Made by a program: the position numbers and the translations under genes
The notes under the pieces: generated by a model
Database searches by the model: none
Told to the model about the DNA's origin: nothing
Seen by the model: the letters and a program-made list of their open reading frames with translations, nothing else
Origin: Arthrobacter sp. ES3-54
Lineage (GTDB): Bacteria > Actinomycetota > Actinomycetes > Actinomycetales > Micrococcaceae
NCBI RefSeq assembly: GCF_029504395.1
Contig: NZ_JAQFIF010000010.1
Span: 62,001-126,000, forward strand
Length of the DNA: 64,000 nt
Reading direction: 5' to 3'
Shown here: positions 52,723 to 60,891 of the stretch, piece by piece
How positions within the stretch are numbered: position 1 is the first letter of the stretch
How the letters are laid out: each line of letters begins with the position of its first letter

Positions 52723-54102
52723 TCAGCCGACGCGGGCCAAGGCATCGGCGAGGTGAGTCGTGGAGCGCGCTGGATGGTAGGGAACGGTGAGGCAGCGGCC
52801 GCCCCAGCTCTCCACCAGCGGGGTTTCGGGCAATCGCCGGACGTCGTAGTCTCCTCCCTTTACCCAGATGTCCGGTCGCAGCATGTTGAGGCATTTTTCC
52901 GGGGTGTCTTCGTCAAAGACGAGCACGGCGTCGACGCACCCGAGGGCCAGCAACAGTTCCACCCTGTCCAGCTGATTGATGATGGGACGGGATGCCCCCT
53001 TGATCCGCCGAACGGACGAGTCCGAATTCAGGCACACGATCAGGCAATCGCCAAGAGCCCTGGCGGCTGCGAGCGACCGCGCGTGACCGGCATGGAGCAG
53101 ATCGAAGCAACCACCGGTCGCCACCACGGTTCCGCCGGCCCGTCGCACCCGGCGGGCCAGCGCCACCGCATCATTGCCCCGCAAGCCCGTGCTGTGCCCC
53201 GATACCGGCCGGGGTCCGCCATTCAGCGCCCCCACGCCGCCGCCAGCCAGGAACAATGCCGCTTCACGGACTGCGACGCGTGCCGATTCCGTGAGGTCGT
53301 GGCCAGCCGCGAGCTGGGCAGCGAGGCTGGCTGCCAGCCTGTCGCCCGCGCCGCAGGGGTCGACGACTCGGGTTTCCGGCGGCGGAATGTGCAGTGCGGC
53401 CGGGCCGGTGGAACGCGCCAGGGTCGCCCCGTACTCGCCTTGGGTCACGAGCACGGCGTTGCTGCGCCAGAGACTCATCAGTCTCCGGGCCAGCTCTCCC
53501 GGGCTGTCTGCGGATGGTGCTGGGGACAGGAGTGCCGCAGCCGCGCGGGCCTCGGCCCAATTGGGCGTCACAACGGCGACGCTCTCGATTGGCGCGGCCC
53601 CGGCGGGATGCGGATCCCAGATGATGGGAATGCGACCTGCTAGTCGGGCCAGCGCCGCACGAAGGGACGGGTTGCTCGTCAGGCCTCTGCCGTAATCGGC
53701 CACTACGATGGCGGCCCCGCCGTCCAGTGCCCGCAGCATTGCCGACGTCACAGCGGGGACAGGTGCGCGTTGGCAGCCTTCATCGAACCGCACAATCGGG
53801 TGGCCGTCGGCGCGAACCCTGGTTTTGACCGGGGTCGGGGCGCCTGATGGACCAGCGACCACGGTGACGCCAGCAAGTTGCCCCCCGAGCCGGGTAGCCG
53901 CCTCGTCCGATCCGAGTACTGTCACCAGAACCACGTGGTGCCCGTCTTCGACGAGCATGGTCGCGACCAAGCCAGCCCCGCCTGCACGGTCACGGGCACC
54001 GGAAACGTCAACCACTGGCACGGGTGCATCCGGGCACAGCCGCGTGGCCACCCCGTCAACGTCAACGTCAAGCAGGATATCGCCGACCACAACGATGTTC
54101 AT
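52723..54102 (-). CDS. Divergent HldE-type bifunctional sugar kinase/nucleotidyltransferase (copy 2)
   Basis: A 459-residue protein with the same PfkB plus nucleotidyltransferase layout as copy 1. Kinase catalytic Asp is kept in VDPCGAGDRLAAS, and the transferase HxGH is kept in GGCFDLLHAGHARSL. The sugar-binding GGAAN of copy 1 is GGAGL here, losing the Asn, and TNGCFD has become TGGCFD. These changes suggest a different sugar or a partly altered activity. ATG overlaps the gmhA stop by ATGA. It is the last gene of the main heptose operon. Confidence 0.88.
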   Translation of the reverse strand: MNIVVVGDILLDVDVDGVATRLCPDAPVPVVDVSGARDRAGGAGLVATMLVEDGHHVVLVTVLGSDEAATRLGGQLAGVTVVAGPSGAPTPVKTRVRADGHPIVRFDEGCQRAPVPAVTSAMLRALDGGAAIVVADYGRGLTSNPSLRAALARLAGRIPIIWDPHPAGAAPIESVAVVTPNWAEARAAAALLSPAPSADSPGELARRLMSLWRSNAVLVTQGEYGATLARSTGPAALHIPPPETRVVDPCGAGDRLAASLAAQLAAGHDLTESARVAVREAALFLAGGGVGALNGGPRPVSGHSTGLRGNDAVALARRVRRAGGTVVATGGCFDLLHAGHARSLAAARALGDCLIVCLNSDSSVRRIKGASRPIINQLDRVELLLALGCVDAVLVFDEDTPEKCLNMLRPDIWVKGGDYDVRRLPETPLVESWGGRCLTVPYHPARSTTHLADALARVG

Positions 54103-54803
54103 GACCCGGCCCCAGGCGTGGATTCCCAGGGGCCTTGCCTCAGGATCTCGGCGTCAAAGGCACGGCAAATGGCATGCAGCGCAACTAAATGACACTCTTG
54201 GGCACTGGCCGCCGGACCGTCGATCGTGACAGCTTCATCGCAGTTCACGGCCAGCGGATTCGGGCCCGTGCCGGTCAGCGCCCAGGTCGTCACGCCCAGT
54301 CCTCTTGCGGTTTCGACCGCACGGAGCAGGTTGACGCTTCTCCCGCTGGTGGAGAGCAACATCAGGACGTCCCCGGAGCGGGCGTGCGCCCGCACCTGGC
54401 GGGCAAAAAGCTCCTCGAAGCCGTAGTCATTGGCAATGGCGGTCACGGCTGAGGTCTCGGCATGAAGCGAGATTGCCGAGAACGGCATCCGTTCGCCGTC
54501 GAACCGTCCCACCAGCTCCGCCGTCAGATGCTGGGCCTCTGCGGCAGACCCGCCGTTGCCGGCCGCGAGCAGCCTCGCTCCGCGCGCCAACCGGCGCGCC
54601 AGTTCCTCCCCCCAGGCCGCCAACCGGAACGACTGGCTCCGCAGTGACTCGAGCGCCGGGAGGACGTTGTCCAGGTGCGATCGGACGGCTGCCACTGACC
54701 CTGGCCGGACGAAGGAAGAATCAGGGCGGTTCGTGCGCTCACTGTCTTCGGGCAGCAGCAGAAGAGGATAATCCGCCCGGTTCTGGGACCACTCCGCGGT
54801 CAC
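54099..54803 (-). CDS. gmhA: Sedoheptulose 7-phosphate isomerase (GmhA-like, SIS domain)
   Basis: A 234-residue SIS-domain protein. Motifs are LLAAGNGGSAAEAQHLTAELVGRF, SLHAETSAVTAIANDYGFEELFARQV and LLSTSGRSVNLLRAVE, matching GmhA active-site segments; the His near the end (ECHLVALHAICRAFD) is also typical. It converts sedoheptulose 7-phosphate to heptose 7-phosphate, the first step. GTG 54803 overlaps the upstream glycosyltransferase stop as GTGA. The N-terminus is about 40 residues longer than in enteric GmhA. Confidence 0.92.
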   Translation of the reverse strand: MTAEWSQNRADYPLLLLPEDSERTNRPDSSFVRPGSVAAVRSHLDNVLPALESLRSQSFRLAAWGEELARRLARGARLLAAGNGGSAAEAQHLTAELVGRFDGERMPFSAISLHAETSAVTAIANDYGFEELFARQVRAHARSGDVLMLLSTSGRSVNLLRAVETARGLGVTTWALTGTGPNPLAVNCDEAVTIDGPAASAQECHLVALHAICRAFDAEILRQGPWESTPGAGS

Positions 54804-56056
54804 AGCGCCGCTCCTTCCACAGAGTCCAGCCGGCGGGAACCAGCACAGGCGGCCAGCGTATGCAGATATGCCCTTTCCGTTTCGGCGGCTACGCGGTCCC
54901 ACGAGTAGCGGCCCCGCACACGCTCCTGCCCGGCGCGCCCCAGTTCCCGGCGCAACCTGGTGTCACCCAGCAATCTGGCGAGGGCTGCGGCTAGGGCGGC
55001 CGGGTCCTTCGGAGGCACATGCAGTCCAGTGCCGTGATCCACCACCGTGTCCCGCAGTCCGCCGACTGCTGCGGCCACTACTGGGATTCCGCACGCCATT
55101 GCTTCCAGCGGCACGATCCCAAAGGGTTCGTACCAGGGGGTGCACACCACGGCGTCTGCGCTGCGGAAGATGCCAGGCATGGCACCACGGGGCACCTGCC
55201 CGCGGAAGGTGACCTGGTCCCGGACTCCGAGTTCCGTGGCGACGGCGGCGAGCCTGCGTGCTTCTGCGTCGTCTTCACGTGCGCCAGCGTCACCGCCGCC
55301 GACTATGAGGAGTTCAATGTCGGCGAAGCCCGCAGTCCGAAGCAGGGGCAAGGCCCTGATGGCCAAATCGACGCCTTTGCGGGGAACCAGCCTCCCGACG
55401 GAGAGGATACGGTGGGCGCGACTGCGGGACTCGACCGGCCCGTCGCCTGCGAACAGTTGAACATCCACGCCGCACGGCGCGATGGAGACTCTGGCGGTGT
55501 CGATTCCCATGGCCTTCAGTTCGAAGACCTCATCGGAACAGGTGGCAATAATGCGGTCCACGGACCGTGCCACCGACGGCTCAAGCCACTGCCTTTCGGG
55601 CGGACTGGTGTCCTGGGCACCCTGATGCCTGCGTTTGACGGTGCCCAGCGCGTGGAATGTCTGGACTACCGGGACGTGTACGCTGATGGATCCGCGCCGT
55701 GCCGCATCCAGCGCGGCCAGACCGGACATCCAGAAGTGCCCGTGGACCACGTCCGGGGGATGGTTGCCCCAGTCGTGGAAAATACCGTCGGCGAGCTTAC
55801 CCATAAATGGCAGGAGATCGTCCTTGGGCAGGCGGTGGGCGGGCCCGGCATCGACATGGACGACCTCCAGATCCGGCAGGATCCGGACCCGCTCGGGCAG
55901 TTCGGCCGAGTCCCGTCGGGTATACACCGTAACGTGGTGCCCGCGGCGGGCCAGAGACTCCGACAGCGCGGCGACATGCACATTTTGGCCGCCGGCATCC
56001 ACTCCGCCCAATGCTGCCAGCGGACTGGCATGTTCTGAAACCATGGAGATTTTCAC
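54800..56056 (-). CDS. Glycosyltransferase family 4
   Basis: A 418-residue GT-B retaining transferase. The N-terminus VKISMVSEHASPLAALGGVDAGGQNVHVAAL is that of MshA/SqdX-like GT4 enzymes, and the donor-site motif is TPWYEPFGIVPLEAMACGIPVVAAAVGGLRDTV (E-x7-E). GTG 56056 overlaps the preceding gene's stop as GTGA. It probably transfers a nucleotide-activated sugar during assembly of the heptose-containing glycan. Donor unknown. Confidence 0.93.
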   Translation of the reverse strand: MKISMVSEHASPLAALGGVDAGGQNVHVAALSESLARRGHHVTVYTRRDSAELPERVRILPDLEVVHVDAGPAHRLPKDDLLPFMGKLADGIFHDWGNHPPDVVHGHFWMSGLAALDAARRGSISVHVPVVQTFHALGTVKRRHQGAQDTSPPERQWLEPSVARSVDRIIATCSDEVFELKAMGIDTARVSIAPCGVDVQLFAGDGPVESRSRAHRILSVGRLVPRKGVDLAIRALPLLRTAGFADIELLIVGGGDAGAREDDAEARRLAAVATELGVRDQVTFRGQVPRGAMPGIFRSADAVVCTPWYEPFGIVPLEAMACGIPVVAAAVGGLRDTVVDHGTGLHVPPKDPAALAAALARLLGDTRLRRELGRAGQERVRGRYSWDRVAAETERAYLHTLAACAGSRRLDSVEGAAL

Positions 56057-57069
56057 TGGCCCTTCCCTTCTTGCGTTGGAATCAGAATCCGCCCCGTCCG
56101 GAAGCGCGGCGAGGTCAGGTCCTCGAGCAGCTCGTTCCAAGCGCGGAGGAAGGCATCGAGGCCGTAGCGTTCCAACACTGCTTCCCGGGCGATGTTTCCC
56201 CGCTGCCGGGCTTCCGCGGGGTCCCGAACCAGCTGGGCGGCGACGTGCACGAGTTCATCGACATTCGTGGAGATTGCTCCGGCCTCGGGGGGAACAGTGC
56301 GTGCCGCTTCAGTGGTTCCCAGCACCACGACGGGCATCCCAAGGTGCATCGCCTCCAGCAGTGCCAGGCCCAGGGACGTCCACCGAACCGGGTGGAGATA
56401 GACTCTGCAGCGTGCAAGTTCACGGTGCAGGCGTGCGGTCTGCAGGTCTCCGCAGACCGTCAACTTCATCGCTGGGAGCCCGGTAGCCTCCGACAGTCCT
56501 GCTCCGCCCATGCCGAAGACCCGCAGCGGCGCCGCAGCGGCGAACCGAGCCAGCAAGTCAGTGCCAGTGACCCGGCCCCGCCGAACGGGTTCGTTGACCA
56601 CGGCGCCGAGTTCAGGGACTTCACCGCTGTATAGATGCCCCGGGTCCGGGATGCCGTGCTCGATGACGATTGTCGGGGCGGAGCCGTTGTCCCAGATCAG
56701 CTGGTTGAAGTAGGTGACGTGCACCAGCGGGATGACTTGTTGATCTGCGAACGGATGCACCGAGTGGGGAACGTCGCCCTTTGGGGTGTTGTGCTCCAGA
56801 AACACCGCGGGGAGGTCCTTGCCAGGGATCCGGCCCAGCGCACGTACGACTTCTGCTAGCTCCTCCACCCGTTGCAGGATGACGGCGTCCACGCTGTCGG
56901 GATCGAGTGCATCGAGGGCAATCTCCCGGACCGATGCGGGCCAATCCCGGCCTCCACGGCCCAGCCCCCACGCCCCGCGCTCGGGAAGCACCGGCAGGAG
57001 ATACTCATGCGGGCCCCTGACGAACGCATCCGTCCAGCCCCCATGCACATGCCAGAGAAGGATTCTCAT
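56053..57069 (-). CDS. Glycosyltransferase, GT4-like
   Basis: A 338-residue transferase. It opens MRILLWHVHGGWTDAFVRGPHEYLLPVLP and has the C-terminal donor region CRVYLHPVRWTSLGLALLEAMHLGMPVVVLGTTEAART, the E-x7-E type of GT-B enzymes. The middle has EHNTPKGDVPHSVHPFADQQVIPLVHVTYFNQLIWDNG, which is not a common GT4 motif and may shape the acceptor site. Start and stop both overlap neighbours by 4 nt. Specificity is not known. Confidence 0.85.
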   Translation of the reverse strand: MRILLWHVHGGWTDAFVRGPHEYLLPVLPERGAWGLGRGGRDWPASVREIALDALDPDSVDAVILQRVEELAEVVRALGRIPGKDLPAVFLEHNTPKGDVPHSVHPFADQQVIPLVHVTYFNQLIWDNGSAPTIVIEHGIPDPGHLYSGEVPELGAVVNEPVRRGRVTGTDLLARFAAAAPLRVFGMGGAGLSEATGLPAMKLTVCGDLQTARLHRELARCRVYLHPVRWTSLGLALLEAMHLGMPVVVLGTTEAARTVPPEAGAISTNVDELVHVAAQLVRDPAEARQRGNIAREAVLERYGLDAFLRAWNELLEDLTSPRFRTGRILIPTQEGKGQ

Positions 57070-58139
57070 GGGTGCCGCACCCTCCGCGCCGATAGTGACG
57101 ACACTCCGCCGAGTAGCCGTTCGACGGCTTCCAGGAGTTGCTCAGGTGCAACCGAGGCCAGGCAGGGATGGCCCGGGACGGGGCACTCAGTTGCGCGGCT
57201 TGACTTGCACGGCGCGTCCTGGTCCCCCAGGATCTCCAGGGGGACGCCGTAGGGCGCCCAGCGGATGGCTGGAACCACCGGAGAGAACAGGCACGCTACC
57301 GGCGTGCCGAGCGCCGCTGCCAGATGTGCCGGGCCCGTGTTGCCCGTGACCAGGACCCTGGCACGGGCAAGGACACCTGCCAGGGTCTTCAGATCGGTCC
57401 GCCCCCCCAAGTCCAGGGCGGAAGGCCCCGCGACCGTGGCCGTGAGCTTAGTTTCGGCGGGGCCGCCGGTCACCACAACCCGGTGCCCGGCGCCCTCGAG
57501 TAGTTCCACCGCCGCCGCATGATGCAGCGCGGGCCACGCGCGGGCGGGCGCGGAGGCCCCCGGATGGACAACGATGTAGGGTTCCTCCCCCACCAAGTCC
57601 CGCACGTCCGGATACCCTTCAACGCGGAGCCTGCCGTCGTCCCCGGCAGGAAGGGTGAAGCCGGCCGCCCGTGCAATCCCGAGGCCCCGTTCGGATTCCG
57701 GCTGGTCTTCAGGAAAGTCCTCGCCAGGTCGAAGGCGGACGTCGAGGAGGTTGCCCGCATAGTCTGTGGACGCGCCGGCAATGCGGCCGACCCCGGCCAG
57801 CCGCAGCAGCAGAGCAAGGGGCAGCGGCGACTGGTGGAACGACGTCAGGATGACCGCCTCCGTGATCCGCGAATCGGTGACGAACGCCTTTAGCGCATCC
57901 ACCTGACCCGCTTCCACCCGCGGGGCCGGGTTCGCGATCCACGGACAGTTCCAGCTATAGGCCTCGGCAACCCCCGGGAGGAGCGATGCCGCCGGCTCCC
58001 CCTGCGGCCCGCACAGCACGACGACGTCGTTGGGATTACCTCCATGAGATTGGCCGCCATGGGCAACAGCACGGATGGCCGGACCCGCCAGCAAGACGTC
58101 GCCGACGCTGTCCAGCCGGGCCACCAGGACCCGCGTCAT
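57066..58139 (-). CDS. Glycosyltransferase family 9 (heptosyltransferase-like)
   Basis: A 357-residue GT9. N-terminal VLVARLDSVGDVLLAGPAIRAVA, donor-site PYIVVHPGASAPARAWP and VTGNTGPAHLAAALGTPVACLFSP. A late ATECPVPGHPCL segment resembles the Cys-rich end of some actinobacterial WaaF-like proteins. Starts at ATG 58139, overlapping the gmhB stop by ATGA. It is expected to use ADP-heptose made by the same operon. Confidence 0.93.
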   Translation of the reverse strand: MTRVLVARLDSVGDVLLAGPAIRAVAHGGQSHGGNPNDVVVLCGPQGEPAASLLPGVAEAYSWNCPWIANPAPRVEAGQVDALKAFVTDSRITEAVILTSFHQSPLPLALLLRLAGVGRIAGASTDYAGNLLDVRLRPGEDFPEDQPESERGLGIARAAGFTLPAGDDGRLRVEGYPDVRDLVGEEPYIVVHPGASAPARAWPALHHAAAVELLEGAGHRVVVTGGPAETKLTATVAGPSALDLGGRTDLKTLAGVLARARVLVTGNTGPAHLAAALGTPVACLFSPVVPAIRWAPYGVPLEILGDQDAPCKSSRATECPVPGHPCLASVAPEQLLEAVERLLGGVSSLSARRVRHP

Positions 58140-58690
58140 GACTCTGTCCCCCCGGCTACCGCCTTTAGGAGCAGATCCACAGCAGCTTCCAGGTCCGCCG
58201 CTACGTCAATGGCCGCTGCGACTTCTGCCGCCCGGGTCGCAGGGGTGGGTACCAGAATGCCCCGGGAACCCGAGACTTGCGCCGCCTCCATGTCACTTCC
58301 GATGTCGCCGATGAGTGCGGTCTCCGACGGAGAGACCCCCAGGGTGGTGCAGGCTTTCAGGACCATGCCCGGTGCAGGTTTGCGGCACGGGCAGCGATCC
58401 GCGGGAACGTGTGGGCAGATGATCCATAGGTCGAGAGGACCCAGCAGCTGTTCGATCCGGTTGTTGACGGCGACCACCTCAGCAGCTGTGAGGATCCCCC
58501 GGCCTATCCCCGACTGGTTGCTGAGGACCCCTATCGGGATGCCACGGCTGCGCAGGCGCTGCAGCGATTCACGTGCGCGGGGCATCGGCCGGACGCGGCG
58601 GGGATCCGCGTTGTACGGGACATCGTGGATAAGCGTTCCGTCCCGGTCAAAGAAGACGGCCCGCAGCGGCGCTGTGCCAGAAGTTCCCAT
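58136..58690 (-). CDS. gmhB: D-glycero-D-manno-heptose 1,7-bisphosphate phosphatase (GmhB-like HAD)
   Basis: A 184-residue HAD-IIIA phosphatase. The catalytic DxDGT is AVFFDRDGTLI, the Thr/Ser motif is IGVLSNQSGIGRG, the zinc loop is CPHVPADRCPCRKPAPGM (Cys-x-His ... Cys-x-Cys) and the final Asp pair is ALIGDIGSDMEAA. It removes the 7-phosphate between the kinase and nucleotidyltransferase steps of HldE. First gene of the leftward heptose operon, divergent from a GT9 gene across 92 nt that must hold promoters for both. Confidence 0.93.
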   Translation of the reverse strand: MGTSGTAPLRAVFFDRDGTLIHDVPYNADPRRVRPMPRARESLQRLRSRGIPIGVLSNQSGIGRGILTAAEVVAVNNRIEQLLGPLDLWIICPHVPADRCPCRKPAPGMVLKACTTLGVSPSETALIGDIGSDMEAAQVSGSRGILVPTPATRAAEVAAAIDVAADLEAAVDLLLKAVAGGTES

Positions 58691-58782
58691 ACCCACCCTG
58701 TTCCCCATTCGGACCCGGGCTAAACGCCAGTCTCCTTCCCGGCCCTGCCCGGGGCTACACTCCTCGAAAAGGAGGTCAGTCG

Positions 58783-59748
58783 ATGTTCGGCAATCACGAC
58801 GAGGCGCCGTCGGAATCCAGGCGTGACGGCCGGCCGTTGCTGCTGGTGTTGCGTGCGCTCCAGCTCGGCGATCTGCTTGTCGCTGTGCCCGCATTGCACG
58901 CGTTGCGGTGCGCCTATCCGGGTCATCTCCTTCTATACGCGGGTCCGGCCTGGCTGGGGGACGCCGTTGCCCTGGTGGGCGGGTATGGCCTCCTACCAAC
59001 CGAGGGCTTGTCAGCGCCATTGGCAGTGGAACAAGGCAGCGTGGATGTTGCGGTGAACCTGCACGGCCGCGGTCCGGAGAGCCAGTTGCTGATTGAGGCA
59101 GTCGGTGCCCGGCGCGTAATCTCGCATGCCTCGGACCATTGGGACGGCCCGGATTGGGTCGAGGACATTCACGAGCGTCGGCGTTGGACGCGTCTGCTCC
59201 AATGGCACGGAATCGCCGCGGATCCCGACGACGTCCGGCTGAAACCACCCCCCATCCGCACGCAGTGGCCGGAGGCCACGGTCGTTCATGTGGGCGCAGC
59301 CTTTGCCAGCAGGCTCTGGCCAGAGAGCCGTTTCGCTGACGTGGCGGGCCGCCTGGCGCAGTCCGGGCACCGTGTCGTCATTACCGGCAGCGGCGCTGAA
59401 CGGGCACGCTCCCTGGCCGTGGCCGCACAGGCGGGCCTGCCCGAGGAATCTGTTCTTGCCGGCCGGCTGTCCCTGGGCGCCCTGATAGCCCTCGTTGCGG
59501 ATGCCCGACTGGTAGTCTCGGCCGATACCGGAGCGGCGCACCTGGCGACGGCCTACAGCCGTCCTTCCGTGGTTCTCTTCGGACCGGCCCGACCCGAGCA
59601 CTGGGACCCTCCACCGGGGCAGCACGTAGTGTTGACCAAGGCGGAATTGCGCCGGGGCGACGCGTTTGCCGGGGACCCGGATCCAGCCCTCCTTGGTGTC
59701 CAGGCTCAGGAGGTTTTGGACGCCGTCCGGGTTCTGGGATTGCTATGA
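58783..59748 (+). CDS. Glycosyltransferase family 9 (heptosyltransferase-like)
   Basis: A 321-residue GT9, the third in the locus. N-terminal LLLVLRALQLGDLLVAVPALHALRCAYP, donor site TVVHVGAAFASRLWPESRFADVA and VVSADTGAAHLATAYSRPSVVLFGPARPEHW. A strong AAAAGGAGG ribosome site precedes the ATG. Its 3' end overlaps the convergent sigma factor gene by 43 nt, so heavy transcription of one may dampen the other. Likely transfers heptose to the envelope glycan. Confidence 0.92.
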   Translation: MFGNHDEAPSESRRDGRPLLLVLRALQLGDLLVAVPALHALRCAYPGHLLLYAGPAWLGDAVALVGGYGLLPTEGLSAPLAVEQGSVDVAVNLHGRGPESQLLIEAVGARRVISHASDHWDGPDWVEDIHERRRWTRLLQWHGIAADPDDVRLKPPPIRTQWPEATVVHVGAAFASRLWPESRFADVAGRLAQSGHRVVITGSGAERARSLAVAAQAGLPEESVLAGRLSLGALIALVADARLVVSADTGAAHLATAYSRPSVVLFGPARPEHWDPPPGQHVVLTKAELRRGDAFAGDPDPALLGVQAQEVLDAVRVLGLL

Positions 59749-60530
59749 GAGTCGGCTTCGGCGAGCAGTTGCTGCAGTCGCATCAGCACCTTGGACAGCC
59801 GTCTCGAAACCTGCATTTGCGAGACGCCGAACCGCCTTCCAAGTTCGGCCTGGCTTTCTTCACAGAAATAGCGGCGGTACAGCAGTTCGCGTTCCTGCTC
59901 GGACAACTCGCCGATGGCCTGGTTAAGGCACAGGAGATCCTCCAGTCGTTCCAGCGGCAGCTCCCGCGAGGCCAGTGCATCCGCCATGTGCGGGCCGCCA
60001 TCGTGACCGTCAACGACGTCGAGTGAATCCGGACGCATGCTCGACGCCGCGGCTAACGCCTCCCTTACGGCTGAGACAGGGACCCCGAGTTGCTGAGCCA
60101 GTTCACTGGGACTCGGCCGATGTCCCAAGGCCTGGGTCAGCTCCGGTTCGGACCGCAGAATTTCCGTTCGCAGGTCCTGGATCCTCCGAGGCGGCCTGAC
60201 CACCCAGCAACGGTCGCGCAGATACCGCTTAAGCTCGCCCGTCACGGTGGGGGCAGCGTAGGCCGCGAAGCTTTCTCCCCTGGCCGGGTCAAAGCGCCGC
60301 GCGGCTTTGACCAGCCCCAGATACGCTACCTGGTTCAGATCCTCGTGTTCCCGGCCCCGCCCTGTGAAGCGAACGGCCAAGGCTTCCGCCAGTCCCAGAT
60401 GGTCAAGGACCAGCCGGGCCTCAAAAGCCTCCCGGATCTGGCCGGTTGAAGTCCGTCCCGTCGCCGCGGCCTTCCCGGACTCGGCCGGGACATACGGCGT
60501 CCATGATGGCGGGCGCTGGGGTTCTGCCAT
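59706..60530 (-). CDS. RNA polymerase sigma factor, SigB/SigF/SigG type
   Basis: A 274-residue group 3 sigma factor. Region 2 is GREHEDLNQVAYLGLVKAARRFDPARGESFAAYAAPTVTGELKRYLRD, region 3 ELTQALGHRPSPSELAQQLGVPVSAVREAL, and region 4 LSEQERELLYRRYFCEESQAELGRRFGVSQMQVSRRLSKVLMRL. Such factors direct stress or envelope responses. ATG 60530 has GAGGAG nine nt upstream; an ATG two codons earlier is too close to it. No anti-sigma gene is adjacent. The neighbouring SRPBCC and membrane genes may be its targets. Confidence 0.93.
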   Translation of the reverse strand: MAEPQRPPSWTPYVPAESGKAAATGRTSTGQIREAFEARLVLDHLGLAEALAVRFTGRGREHEDLNQVAYLGLVKAARRFDPARGESFAAYAAPTVTGELKRYLRDRCWVVRPPRRIQDLRTEILRSEPELTQALGHRPSPSELAQQLGVPVSAVREALAAASSMRPDSLDVVDGHDGGPHMADALASRELPLERLEDLLCLNQAIGELSEQERELLYRRYFCEESQAELGRRFGVSQMQVSRRLSKVLMRLQQLLAEADSHSNPRTRTASKTS

Positions 60531-60891
60531 GGTCATTCACTCCTCTGAACCGGAGTCGATCAAAGCCTGCGGCAAGACTTAGCAGTAGAAAACCATAAGC
60601 CTGCTTATTAAACAATGGCTGAGAAGGCCAGGCCCTGCCCCCAGGGCGACGCGGAGCAATGATGAATCAATCGCCGACCCGACCCCTGATGGATTCCCTT
60701 AGGAGCACGCCGGCGAGGTCACGTCCGCGCCAAAGAACCCCGCACCACCCGCTGGGAGTCATATCTCCGCGTCCGTCCGCGGCGTGGCGCTAATTCCCTC
60801 TGGCCGGGATGCACCGAAGAAGTTATAGTAAGCACGCTGATGATTGATGGAGCTCTCGTCAGCTTCCCCTATTCTCGTCGAAGGAGACACC
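60531..60891. promoter_or_regulatory. Spacer with two copies of a TAAGC-NN-GCT motif
   Basis: 361 nt without a gene. ATAAGC-ct-GCTTAT, a perfect 14-bp palindrome, lies at 60595-60608. A variant GTAAGC-ac-GCTGAT is at 60828-60841, about 50 nt before the SRPBCC start. The two probably bind the same regulator and face the sigma factor gene and the SRPBCC gene. Confidence 0.55.
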
